From NCBI GenBank assembly GCA_963762315.1, contig CAVXKO010000004.1, forward strand, positions 434,001-498,000: a stretch of DNA of 64,000 nucleotides, written 5' to 3'. Shown here in pieces: positions 10,159 to 18,231 of this stretch (its first letter is position 1; every line of letters starts with the position of its first letter). A program made the position numbers and the translations under genes. This DNA is from RPQJ01 sp963762315 (GTDB lineage: Bacteria; Pseudomonadota; Gammaproteobacteria; Steroidobacterales; Steroidobacteraceae). The notes under the pieces were generated by a model that made no database searches, had not been told where the DNA came from, and saw only the letters and a list, made by a program, of their open reading frames with translations.

Positions 10159-12381
10159 ATGTCAATGCAACGACCGTCAAGTGAACGACTGGCAGCGATC
10201 GTGACGGCCGCCCTGGCCGTCGCTGCCGCGGGCCAGTCGGGCCGCGCCGTTGCGGCCGGATCCACGGTCGTCGACCTCGAGACCGTGACCGTCTACGCAC
10301 GACGGCTCACGCCAGTTGCCCGCGTGGCAGCCTCGGTGACCGTCATCGATCAGCAGCAGATCGAACGAACGCTGTCGGCCGACGTGAAGGAGATGGTCCG
10401 GTACGAACCAGGGTTGACGGTGCGCAGCGATCCGTTCCGCTTCGGGCTCGATACCTTCTCGATCCGGGGTCTCGGCGGCAATCGTGTCGCGATCGAGATC
10501 GACGGAATCCCAGCGGCCGGCGGGTTTGCAATCGGGAACTTTTCAGACACGGGACGCAGCTTCGTCGACCTGGCGTTCATCGATCGCGTCGAGTTCCTCC
10601 GCGGGCCCGCATCCTCGCTCTACGGCAGCGATGCGATCGGCGGCATCGTGGCCATGACCACCCTGCGCCCGGCCGATCTTCTGAAGAATGCCCAGGGGAC
10701 CTCTGGGCTGCGCACGGAGACGGGTTATGCCGACGTCGACGACGGCTGGCACGTGTCCGCCGTCGGCGCTGCGTCGGTCGGGCCGGGTGACCTGCTGCTC
10801 GGTTACGTGCGGCGCGAAGGACATGAGCCCGATACGGCCGCGGATGTACAGCCGGACCCGCGTAGTTACACGTCGGACTCCGTGATGCTCAAGTACACGC
10901 TGGACGGTGTCCGCGGCGGCCCGCTGACGCTGGCTGCCGAAGGAGGGCGGACCCGGCAGGACACGTCCGTCGACGCGTTCCTCGGCGTGGGGCGTTTCGC
11001 GAACACGACGCAGCTCGAGGGCGACGACGAGGCGAAGCGCTATCGCGTCAGCGTCGACCAGTCGATGCCGGAATCATCGTGGTTCGACGGCCTCGACTGG
11101 CGCGTTTACTGGCAGGGCACCGACACGCAACAGGACACGTTCGAGACTCGACGCGCAGTGCCGCCGCGCACGCCGCCGGTGCAGATCGACCGGGCGTTCC
11201 GGTTCGAGGAGCACACCTACGGCGCGGAAGCGACCGTGGTCGATGCCTTGAATGCCGGTCGGTTCAAGCACGATCTGGTGTATGGACTGGAAGCCTCGCA
11301 GACGCGCATCGAGGAGCGTCGGGACGGACAGCAGACCAATCTCACGACGGGTTCGGTGACCAGCACGATCCTCGGCGAGACGTTTCCGGTGCGTGACCTG
11401 CCGATCACCGACGTGACGGAAATCGGCGTCTTCGCGCAGGATGAAATCTCCGTGGCGGATTCACGCTGGACGCTGGTGCCGGCGCTGCGGGTCGACTACT
11501 ACGACCTGAGTCCTCAGGTCGACGCGATCTACCGCGAGGATAATCCGCATTCGACCGCCGTCGGGCTCGACAAGGTCTCGGTGGCGCCGAAGGTCGGCGT
11601 CACGTATCGCTTCACCGACACGCTCGGCGGGTTCTTCCAGTACGCGCACGGCTATCGCTCGCCGCCGCCGGAGGACGTGAACATCGGCCTCGAACTGCCG
11701 CTCTTCAACGTGCGCGCCATTCCGAATCCGGACCTGAAGCCCGAGACGAGCGACGGTTACGAAGCGGGGCTGCGCTGGCGGACGGGCGCAGTGAACCTTA
11801 CCGCCAGTGTCTACGACAACGAGTACCGTGATTTCATCGAGTCGAAGGTCAACCTCGGCCGCGATCCAGCCACCGGCGTGACGCTGTTCCAGTCACAGAA
11901 TGTGGCGCGGGCGCGAATCTACGGGGCCGAGTTGAGCGTGACCGTGGCTGCGCGTGAATTCTCGCCGCGTCTCGAGGGGTGGTCCGGTCGCCTGGCCGCA
12001 TCGTGGTCGCGCGGCACGGACCTCGCGCAGGACGAGCCCCTCAACTCGGTCGATCCACCGAGCGTGGTGGCTGGGTTGCGCTTCGATGCGACGTCGGGGC
12101 GATGGGGCAGCGAGCTGGCCGTGACCGCTGTCGATGCCAAGAGCCACGTGGACGACACGCCCGTCGATCTCTACCAGACCGATGGGTACGTGACGATCGA
12201 CTGGCTGGCCAACGTGGATTTCGGCCACGGGCTCAGCCTGAACGCGGGCGTGTTCAATCTCACGGACCAGGAATACATCGAGTGGACCGACGTCCGCGGC
12301 CGCGCGGCCAACGATCCGCTGGTGCCGTACTACACGCGACCGGGACGCAATGTCTCGATCACGCTGCACTGGGTCTTCTGA
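10159..12381 (+). CDS. TonB-dependent outer-membrane receptor, haem/haemoglobin type
   Basis: After a signal peptide there is a TonB-box-like segment (LETVTVYARR), a plug domain (FSIRGLGGNRVAIEIDGIP, EFLRGPASSLYGSDAIGGIV) and a 22-strand-type barrel ending in an aromatic residue (LHWVF). The barrel segment YAHGYRSPPPED...IPNPDLKPETSDGYE matches the FRAP/NPDL region of haem receptors, so haem or haem-protein uptake is the likeliest role; another iron chelate is possible. The start at 10159 (or 10165) gives a sensible signal peptide; an upstream ATG at 10096 does not. No permease or haem-utilisation genes are adjacent. Confidence 0.82.
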   Translation: MSMQRPSSERLAAIVTAALAVAAAGQSGRAVAAGSTVVDLETVTVYARRLTPVARVAASVTVIDQQQIERTLSADVKEMVRYEPGLTVRSDPFRFGLDTFSIRGLGGNRVAIEIDGIPAAGGFAIGNFSDTGRSFVDLAFIDRVEFLRGPASSLYGSDAIGGIVAMTTLRPADLLKNAQGTSGLRTETGYADVDDGWHVSAVGAASVGPGDLLLGYVRREGHEPDTAADVQPDPRSYTSDSVMLKYTLDGVRGGPLTLAAEGGRTRQDTSVDAFLGVGRFANTTQLEGDDEAKRYRVSVDQSMPESSWFDGLDWRVYWQGTDTQQDTFETRRAVPPRTPPVQIDRAFRFEEHTYGAEATVVDALNAGRFKHDLVYGLEASQTRIEERRDGQQTNLTTGSVTSTILGETFPVRDLPITDVTEIGVFAQDEISVADSRWTLVPALRVDYYDLSPQVDAIYREDNPHSTAVGLDKVSVAPKVGVTYRFTDTLGGFFQYAHGYRSPPPEDVNIGLELPLFNVRAIPNPDLKPETSDGYEAGLRWRTGAVNLTASVYDNEYRDFIESKVNLGRDPATGVTLFQSQNVARARIYGAELSVTVAAREFSPRLEGWSGRLAASWSRGTDLAQDEPLNSVDPPSVVAGLRFDATSGRWGSELAVTAVDAKSHVDDTPVDLYQTDGYVTIDWLANVDFGHGLSLNAGVFNLTDQEYIEWTDVRGRAANDPLVPYYTRPGRNVSITLHWVF

Positions 12382-12383
12382 TC

Positions 12384-12560
12384 TCCACCTCTCCCGCTTG
12401 CGGGGGAGGTCGCCCGCAGTGCGGGAGAGGTCGCGCAAGGCGCGGGTGAGGGTGGTTCTCACCTCTCCCGCTTGCGGGAGAGGTCGCGCAAGGCGCGGGT
12501 GAGGGTAGTTCTCACCTCTCCCGCTTGCGGGAGAGGTCGGCCAACGGCCGGGTGAGGGCT
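12384..12560. repeat. Tandem REP-like hairpin repeats (CTCTCCC family)
   Basis: Three roughly 50-bp units follow each other, each built from CACCTCTCCCGCTTGCGGGA, GAGGTCG, a short GC palindrome and GGGTGAGGG. Each unit folds into small hairpins (CTCTCCCGC / GCGGGAGAG). The same family recurs at 13100-13140, 13855-14000, 26095-26195 and 27776-27995, always between genes. Confidence 0.85.
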
Positions 12561-12561
12561 C

Positions 12562-13032
12562 TCAGAACGGTGTGCCGTCCTTGCGGGTGAACGTGTGCGG
12601 CGCGCCGGCCCCGTGCATCTGCATGTCGACGTCGGGATAGAACGCGCCATCTGCGTCGTCGCGGTTGCTGATGGCCAGGTACACGGCAGTCGTCGACGTA
12701 CGGTTGAGCAACTGGTGGCCGTCCTCGGTTCCAGCCTTGAAGCCCGCGCACTGTCCCGCGGCCAGCGACTGCTCGCCGTCTTCCGTGCGCAGCACGACTT
12801 CGCCCGATACGATGTAGATGAACTCGTCCTCGTGCGTGTGCCAGTGTCGCATCGAAGACTCCTTGCCGGGCTCGAGCGTCGTCAGGTTGACGCCGATTTT
12901 CGTGAGCCCCAGTGCGTCTCCCAGCGCGCGCCGCTCTCGCGGCAGGACCCGCGCGCGGTAGACGTCGGGGTACATGCTGCCGGTTTTCGGTTCGAGGCTG
13001 CGTGGGTCGAGCGCGGGCAACTTGAGCGTCAT
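12562..13032 (-). CDS. Single-domain cupin protein
   Basis: A 156-residue protein with a cupin metal-binding motif (RHWHTHEDEFIYIVSGE) and the second motif containing the conserved glycine and histidine (GTEDGHQLLN). Small stand-alone cupins of this kind bind a metal and act as isomerases, dioxygenases or sugar-binding proteins; the sequence does not identify which. The start at 13032 is chosen because upstream in-frame codons run into repeat-derived sequence. Repeats lie on both sides, so it is probably transcribed alone. Confidence 0.75.
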   Translation of the reverse strand: MTLKLPALDPRSLEPKTGSMYPDVYRARVLPRERRALGDALGLTKIGVNLTTLEPGKESSMRHWHTHEDEFIYIVSGEVVLRTEDGEQSLAAGQCAGFKAGTEDGHQLLNRTSTTAVYLAISNRDDADGAFYPDVDMQMHGAGAPHTFTRKDGTPF

Positions 13033-13099
13033 GTCGCGGTTCCTCGTGATCAAGCGAAGGATGCGACAGAGTGTATAGCGGAATGACGGCCGCCAAGCC

Positions 13100-13140
13100 C
13101 CCCAGCCCTCTCCCGCGAAGCGCGGGAGAGGGCGTCCGTG
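13100..13140. repeat. CTCTCCC-family hairpin repeat, single unit
   Basis: CCCTCTCCCGCGAAGCGCGG followed by GAGAGGG forms one hairpin between the cupin and fasciclin genes and may also act in transcript ending or stability. Confidence 0.7.
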
Positions 13141-13142
13141 CA

Positions 13143-13682
13143 TCACGGGGCGTACGGCAGCACGACCGCGTCGATCGCGTGAATGATGCCGTTCGAGGCC
13201 GGCACGTCCGTCACGATGATGGCGGCCTTTCGACCGAGGTTGTCCGTCAGGACACCGCCGGCCTGGCGCAGGATGCCGCCCTGCAATGTCCGCAGGCGCG
13301 TGCTGCCGAGGACCTGGGCGGAATCCCGGCGACCCGTCACGACGTGGTACAGCAGCACGTCGGTCAGGAACTCCTTGTCGAGGGTACCGACGTTCTCCGG
13401 GGTCAACCCGAGCAGCGCGAAGGCATCGTCGGTCGGTGCAAAGACCGTGGACTGTCCCTTGCTGGTCAGTCGCTTCACCACGGCCGGATCCGCGGCCAGG
13501 ACTGCTGCGATCAGCGTGTCGAACAGGCCCTTGTAGTCGCCAGACGAGTTCACCGCGATCGCGACGTCGACGATGTTGTTGGCTGGAACCGGCTGCTTGG
13601 CGTGTGCGCTGGAGGCGAAGCCGAGCGACAAGCCGAGGGTCGTAAGCGCCGCAAAGGCGGCAAGGAATGTTCTGCGAATCAT
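13143..13682 (-). CDS. Secreted fasciclin-domain protein
   Basis: A 179-residue protein with a Sec signal peptide (cleavage near SSAHA) and one fasciclin domain. The hallmark FAPTDDAFALL motif and the YHVVTG segment are present, as is the C-terminal NGIIHAIDAVVLP signature. Bacterial fasciclin proteins are periplasmic or secreted adhesion-like proteins, often induced in stress regulons. An AT-rich promoter-like stretch and an AGAGGT ribosome site precede the start. Function in this organism is not readable. Confidence 0.88.
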   Translation of the reverse strand: MIRRTFLAAFAALTTLGLSLGFASSAHAKQPVPANNIVDVAIAVNSSGDYKGLFDTLIAAVLAADPAVVKRLTSKGQSTVFAPTDDAFALLGLTPENVGTLDKEFLTDVLLYHVVTGRRDSAQVLGSTRLRTLQGGILRQAGGVLTDNLGRKAAIIVTDVPASNGIIHAIDAVVLPYAP

Positions 13683-13757
13683 TGGGTTACCTCTATTATC
13701 AAATAACGTTTCTAGAGTGACTCAGGTCGGTCACCCCGGGCGTTTCGCGGAGGGCAG

Positions 13758-13781
13758 GCTGTACAGATTCGCTTGTACAGC
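13758..13781. promoter_or_regulatory. Perfect dyad upstream of the fasciclin gene
   Basis: GCTGTACA and TGTACAGC are perfect 8-bp inverted arms separated by GATTCGCT, about 75-100 bp upstream of the fasciclin start. It could be an operator for a dimeric regulator or a small hairpin; the sequence does not say which. Confidence 0.4.
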
Positions 13782-13854
13782 GGAGTTTTCTCATGGGGTC
13801 CAAGGACGCGCTCCGGGCCACGTCGGAGGCATGTCCTGCAGGCAGTCGAGCCGG

Positions 13855-14000
13855 CGACTCTCACCCGCTTCGCGCCCTCACCCGCCCTTTCGGGCGACCT
13901 CTCCCGTGAACGGGAGAGGTAAGGAGCCCTCACCCGGACTGCGTCCGACCTCTCCCGCATGCGGGAGAGGTGGGCAGTCGCAAGCGGGAGAGGGGGGTGG
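13855..14000. repeat. Cluster of CTCTCCC-family hairpin repeats
   Basis: Several degenerate units (CTCACCCG..., GACCTCTCCCG...GAGAGGT) fill the gap between the fasciclin gene and the 3' end of nirS. They leave no room for a gene and could serve as the nirS transcript end. Confidence 0.8.
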
Positions 14001-14004
14001 GGGA

Positions 14005-16140
14005 TCAGTACACGTCTTCCACCGTGTTGTGAACGTTGAACTTGCCGGTCGGCGTAACGATGCGCGGGTCGTCGATGACGGCTTTCAGCTTCAGGGTCTT
14101 GTCGTCCACGACGACGAGGGCCGAGCGCTGCTCCTTGCCGTTCCATACCGAGAACCACACTTCATCGCCCGCCGCGTTGAACTCCGGCTGCACCACGCGC
14201 TTCGGGCCTTCGCCGAGGTTGGCCCATTCGGCGATCGGCAGCACCGTGTACGGGGCGTCGAGGTTGGCGATGTCGAACACCGCCACGCTCTGCGCGAGCT
14301 TCGGATCCGGGTTGAGCGGGGTGTCGACGTACAGGTGCTTCGACTTCGGGTTCGTCTTGACGAACAGCGAGCCGCCGCCCTGGCCCTTCAGGACGCGCAC
14401 GACCTTCCACGCGTTGGCCTTGTGATTCTCCGGGTCGGTGCCGATGAGCGTGATCTTCTCGTTGCCGAGCGCGCTCGTCATCCACACCGGCCCGTTCTGC
14501 GGGTCGACGAAGTTGGCGCCGCGGCCCGGGTGCGGGATCTTGTCCACGTCGATCAGCGCCGTGAGCTTCTGCTCCTTCGAGTCCACCACGGCGATCTTGT
14601 TGGACTGGTTGGCCGCCGTCAGGAAGTAGCGCTTGGTGACGTCCCAGCCGCCGTCGTGCAGGAAGCGCGCCGCGCCGATGGTCGTGGTCTTGAGATTGTT
14701 GATGTCCTCGTAGTTGACCAGCAGGATCTGGCCCGTCTCCTTCACATTGACGATGAACTCGGGGTGCTCGTGCGAAGCCACGATCGCCGCTACGCGCGGC
14801 TCAGGGTGGTATTCCTGCGTGTCCACCGTCATGCCGCGCGTCGAGACGACCTTGAGCGGCTCGAGCGTCGCGCCGTCCATGATCGTGTACTGCGGCGGCC
14901 AGTACGCGCCCGCGATCGCGTACTTGTCTTCGTAGCCCTTGTACTTCGAGGTCTCGACCGAGCGCGCCTCGAGGCCCACCTTGATCTCGGCCACGCGATC
15001 CGGGATCGGCATGTAGAGGTCGATGAGGTCGATCTTGCCATCCCGGCCGATCGTGTACACGTAGCGACCGGAGTTCGACAGGCGCGAGATGTGCACCGCA
15101 TAACCGGTCTTGATGACGTTGATGATCTTCTTGGTGTCGCCGTCGACGAGCGCCACCTGGCCTGCGTCGCGCAAGGTCACCGCGAAGATGTTGTCGATGT
15201 TGAACTTGTTCTGCTTGGTCTTCGGCCGGGCGTCGACCGGAATGATGACGTTCCAGGTGGCCTTGATTTCCTTCATCCCGAACTCGGGCGGTTGCGGAGG
15301 CGTCTGCTGGACGAAGCGGGCCATGATGTCCACTTCCTCCGCCGAGAGCTCCCCGGACTTTCCCCAGCTCGGCATGCCGGCCGGCGAGCCCTGGTTGATG
15401 AACACCTTCAGGTACTCGGTGCCCTTCTTCTGCGTGATGTCAGGCGTGAGCGGCTTGCCCGTCGCGCCCTTGCGCAGCACGCCGTGGCAACCGGCGCAGC
15501 GCTGGAAATAGATCTTCTGCGCGCGGTCGAACTCCTCCATGCTCATCTGCGGGGCGCCCGGGGTCATCAGGACCTGCGCGCCCGCTGCCCCTACCGGAGA
15601 CGGCGCGCCCTGGTACTTGAGTTCCGACACGGTCGTCGGATGCTGCGTCGGCGAGTCTGCTTTCTTCGGTTCCTTGGCCGCGCGGGCGCGCTCGGCCGCC
15701 ACCGTCGATGCGGAGACGGCGCCGCCGTCGTTGCCCCACGAGTTCATTGCGAACGTCAGCGCATCGGCGATCTCCTGGTCGGAGAGTTGCACCATCGCGG
15801 GCATCACTGAGTTGAACTTTGCGCCGTTGACGACAACTTCGCCCTGCAGGCCGTTGACCACGACGCCGACGGCCCGCTCCTTGCCGCCGAGCAGGTAGTC
15901 CGAGCCGGCCAGCGGAGGGAACGCGCCGGGAATGCCCTTGCCGTCGGCCTGGTGGCAGGCCATGCAGACCGTCTGGAAGACCTGTTCGCCGGACTTGATC
16001 TGCGCCGGGGCGACAGTGGCGCCGACCACTTCGGCCTGGTGCACCTGCTGGGCGAGAGCGGCGGATCCGGCCATTGCCGACGCGCAGCCAAGAGCGATCA
16101 TCCACGCCTTGCCGGCGTGACGACGTTTCCGTAGTTTCAT
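14005..16140 (-). CDS. nirS: Cytochrome cd1 nitrite reductase with an additional N-terminal cytochrome c domain
   Basis: NirS reduces nitrite to nitric oxide in the periplasm, the committing step of denitrification. The 711-residue protein has a signal peptide (cut near ALAQQ) and an extra cytochrome c domain with C59-MAC-H63. The usual NirS c domain follows (C215-AGC-H219), then a d1 propeller from about residue 290 with STRGMTVDTQEYHPEPRVAA, SHEHPEFIV and LHDGGWD. Ordinary NirS is about 560-600 residues with one haem c, so the first roughly 140 residues are an addition resembling a fused NirC-like carrier. AGGAG lies just before the start. A TTGAT-type box is 90 bp upstream. The d1-haem synthesis genes are not in the window. 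Confidence 0.95.
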   Translation of the reverse strand: MKLRKRRHAGKAWMIALGCASAMAGSAALAQQVHQAEVVGATVAPAQIKSGEQVFQTVCMACHQADGKGIPGAFPPLAGSDYLLGGKERAVGVVVNGLQGEVVVNGAKFNSVMPAMVQLSDQEIADALTFAMNSWGNDGGAVSASTVAAERARAAKEPKKADSPTQHPTTVSELKYQGAPSPVGAAGAQVLMTPGAPQMSMEEFDRAQKIYFQRCAGCHGVLRKGATGKPLTPDITQKKGTEYLKVFINQGSPAGMPSWGKSGELSAEEVDIMARFVQQTPPQPPEFGMKEIKATWNVIIPVDARPKTKQNKFNIDNIFAVTLRDAGQVALVDGDTKKIINVIKTGYAVHISRLSNSGRYVYTIGRDGKIDLIDLYMPIPDRVAEIKVGLEARSVETSKYKGYEDKYAIAGAYWPPQYTIMDGATLEPLKVVSTRGMTVDTQEYHPEPRVAAIVASHEHPEFIVNVKETGQILLVNYEDINNLKTTTIGAARFLHDGGWDVTKRYFLTAANQSNKIAVVDSKEQKLTALIDVDKIPHPGRGANFVDPQNGPVWMTSALGNEKITLIGTDPENHKANAWKVVRVLKGQGGGSLFVKTNPKSKHLYVDTPLNPDPKLAQSVAVFDIANLDAPYTVLPIAEWANLGEGPKRVVQPEFNAAGDEVWFSVWNGKEQRSALVVVDDKTLKLKAVIDDPRIVTPTGKFNVHNTVEDVY

Positions 16141-16226
16141 TGCGGTCTCCTCGGTCTCTGTCGTTCGGCGCCCGGTTGGCCGGGTGCCCCATGCCAGGAC
16201 TCTAGGAGGTGGCGAGGGAAGTCGCC

Positions 16227-16240
16227 TTGATCCTGGTCAA
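16227..16240. promoter_or_regulatory. FNR/Dnr-type binding site upstream of nirS
   Basis: TTGATCCTGGTCAA matches the anaerobic Crp/Fnr-family consensus TTGAT-N4-ATCAA with one mismatch. It lies 87-100 bp before the nirS start codon, and the Crp/Fnr regulator gene begins its 3' end 20 bp away. Nitric-oxide or oxygen control of nirS is inferred. Confidence 0.8.
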
Positions 16241-16259
16241 TCGGCGGCGAGAATGCCGC

Positions 16260-16956
16260 TCACGTCGGTGTGTCCAGAAAGGCGAGCAGGCGCTTGCGAT
16301 CCGGTACGCGCAGCACGCGCCCTTCGACCACGATGGCGCCACCGTCGGACAGGGCGCGCAGGATGCGGGACAGCGTCTCGGGTTTCATGGACAGCCGGGA
16401 GGCGAGTTCCTGACGCGACTCCTGCAATACGATTTCGGCCGGGCCGTCAGCGCCCGGAGGCAAGCGGCTCTCGAGCATGCGGACCAGCCGGTGGGTTGCG
16501 CTCTCGAGCGTCAGGTACTCGATCTCGCGGATCCTCATGTGCAGGCGCTGGCTGAGGTGGCCGAGCATGCGCAGGCAGGTCTCGGGGCTCTCCCTGAGGA
16601 TGGCGATGTATTCCTGGCTGGAGAAGCGGGCGATCCGCGAGTGGACGGCCGCGACGGCCGACACCGGATAGGCCGGGCCCGACATGAACATCACGGCCTC
16701 GGCGAAGCTCTGGCCCGGCCCGAGGATGTCGACGATCTTTTCCTCGCCGCTCGCGGAGTAGAGCGCCAGGTTCACCTGCCCCTCGATCACGACGTAGAAG
16801 TGCCGCGCGGGCTGGCCGCGATCGAAGAGGACCTGGCCGGGTCTCGGCGTCGTCGATCGCGCTGCTGGCCAGCATGCGCTGCAACTGGGGCGGGGCGAGT
16901 CCGGCAAACAAATGATGGGAGCGGAGTCCTGCGAGCGCCTGTCCATCGGTTAGCAT
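16260..16956 (-). CDS. Crp/Fnr-family regulator, Dnr/NnrR-like (frameshift in sequence)
   Basis: A cyclic-nucleotide-binding-fold sensor domain (GQVLFDRGQPARHFYVVIEG, GEEKIVDILGPGQSF) is followed by a helix-turn-helix (RQELASRLSMKPETLSRILRAL) of the type that reads TTGAT half-sites. It lacks the N-terminal cysteine cluster of oxygen-sensing FNR, which points to the Dnr/NnrR class that senses nitric oxide. The frame breaks near 16840; one base removed gives 231 residues starting MLTDGQALAGLRSHH. Its place between nirS and the NnrS/norB genes makes it the likely local regulator. Confidence 0.85.
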
Positions 16957-16989
16957 GTGGAAACCGTAGCAGCCCGCTCCACTGCACCC

Positions 16990-17003
16990 GTAGTGGAAAC
17001 TAC
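16990..17003. promoter_or_regulatory. 5-4-5 dyad between the regulator and enoyl-CoA hydratase genes
   Basis: GTAGTGGAAACTAC is a perfect inverted repeat with the 5-4-5 spacing used by Crp/Fnr proteins, but with half-site GTAGT instead of TTGAT. It lies 34 bp upstream of the regulator start and could be an autoregulatory site; this is inference from position and geometry. Confidence 0.35.
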
Positions 17004-17046
17004 TTATCATGGCATTTTGGCCGGTCAGGACTGGCAGGAGAGACGG

Positions 17047-17823
17047 ATGAACGAAGCGCTCTACGAGCAGCGTGGTGCGGTGGCCCTGATCTCGCTGAAC
17101 CGCCCGGACAATCTCAACAGCTTCAACAACGCATTGCGGATCGAGTTGAAGAAGGCGGTGGCGCGCGCGGCAGCGGACGACACGATTCGCGCCGTCGTCC
17201 TCACCGGTGCAGGACGCGGTTTCAGCGCGGGCGCCGACCTGGCGGCGGGCGAGATGCCCACGCCGGCCGGCGTCGTCGTGCAGCTCGAACAGGAGTACGG
17301 CCCCGCTGTCCTGGACCTGGCGCAGATGCCGAAGGTCACGATTGCCGCAGTGAACGGTTTTGCCGCCGGCATCGGCGTCGGCTTTGCCCTCGCTTGCGAC
17401 CTAGTCCTGATGGGCGAAAGCGCGTTCCTGCAGGTGCCGTTCAATCGCATCGGTCTCGTGCCGGACGGTGGCGTGTGCTGGCAGCTGGTCGACCGTGTCG
17501 GTCACCGTCGCGCACTCGAGATCTCCCTCGAGGCCGAGCGGCTCACGGCCGCGCGTTGCGTCGAGCTTGGTCTCGCGAACCGGGCCGTCCCGGATGCGCA
17601 GGTACTGGCGGCGGCCCTCGAGTGGGCCGAGCGCATCGCCCAGGCGGCGCCGATTGCCGTTCGCCAGACCAAGCACGTCATGCGCAAGGCGGCGACGTCG
17701 ACGCTGGCGCAGACGATCAGTGACGAGGCGCAGGCCCAGTCGCACTGCATCGGTAGCGCCGATTTCAAGGAAGGCGTCGTTGCGTTCCTGCAGAAACGCC
17801 CGGCGAAGTTCACGGGCCGCTGA
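17047..17823 (+). CDS. Enoyl-CoA hydratase/isomerase family protein (PaaG-like)
   Basis: A 258-residue crotonase-fold enzyme. The oxyanion-hole regions (GRGFSAGADL and NGFAAGIGVGFALACDLVLM) and the segment around PFNRIGLVPDGG are typical of 2-(1,2-epoxy)phenylacetyl-CoA isomerase/enoyl-CoA hydratase relatives. It should hydrate or isomerise an acyl-CoA, with substrate unknown. The start at 17047 follows AGGAGAGACGG; the frame extends upstream without a ribosome site. It is transcribed away from the regulator and stands alone among denitrification genes. Confidence 0.87.
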   Translation: MNEALYEQRGAVALISLNRPDNLNSFNNALRIELKKAVARAAADDTIRAVVLTGAGRGFSAGADLAAGEMPTPAGVVVQLEQEYGPAVLDLAQMPKVTIAAVNGFAAGIGVGFALACDLVLMGESAFLQVPFNRIGLVPDGGVCWQLVDRVGHRRALEISLEAERLTAARCVELGLANRAVPDAQVLAAALEWAERIAQAAPIAVRQTKHVMRKAATSTLAQTISDEAQAQSHCIGSADFKEGVVAFLQKRPAKFTGR

Positions 17824-17838
17824 AGGGGTTGGTGGCGG

Positions 17839-18231
17839 TCATCCTGCGAAGATCCCGAGCGGGTCGTGAGCCCGCGCCACGCTCACCAGGAAGCCGAGCA
17901 CGAGCAGGGCGGCCACGAACGCCGTCACACGGATGGCTTTCGTGCGGCCGCGCCTGAGCGCGTAGTGCCCGAGCACGACGTAGACGACCAGCAGGCAGAC
18001 CTTCATCGACAGCCAGCCCGTGCCGAACGGGTACTGGTGGATGGCCGTGGTCAGCATCAGGGCGGAGGTGAGCAGCACGGTGTCGATCACGTGCGGCAGA
18101 GTCTTCAGCGCGCGCGACTGCAACAGTCGTGACTCCGCGATCATCAGCCCGCCACGAAACACGAACAGCGTGATCGTCAGGATCGCGCAGGTGATGTGCA
18201 CGTGGCGCAGCGTGAGGTAGTACTCGGTCAC
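17839..18231 (-). CDS. SirB2-family small membrane protein
   Basis: About 130 residues with four hydrophobic helices and conserved motifs of the SirB family (RHVHITCAILTITLFVFRGG, HVIDTVLLTSALML, KVCLLVVYVVLGHYALRRG). It starts with GTG at 18231, overlapping the nnrS stop (GTGA), so the pair is co-translated. SirB2 was named from Salmonella as an invasion-gene regulator, but the biochemical role is unknown. Pairing with NnrS suggests an NO-related or haem-copper-oxidase-related membrane role. Confidence 0.82.
   Translation of the reverse strand: MTEYYLTLRHVHITCAILTITLFVFRGGLMIAESRLLQSRALKTLPHVIDTVLLTSALMLTTAIHQYPFGTGWLSMKVCLLVVYVVLGHYALRRGRTKAIRVTAFVAALLVLGFLVSVARAHDPLGIFAG

Noticed and set aside
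12384..12560. Regularly spaced palindromic repeats resembling a CRISPR array
   Set aside because: The units are themselves near-identical across their full 50 bp, so there are no unique spacers. They recur singly elsewhere in both orientations and no cas gene is present.
17047..17823. Enoyl-CoA hydratase as a functional part of the denitrification cluster
   Set aside because: It is transcribed in the opposite direction to its neighbours, has no box of its own, and nothing in its sequence links it to nitrogen oxides; proximity is probably incidental.
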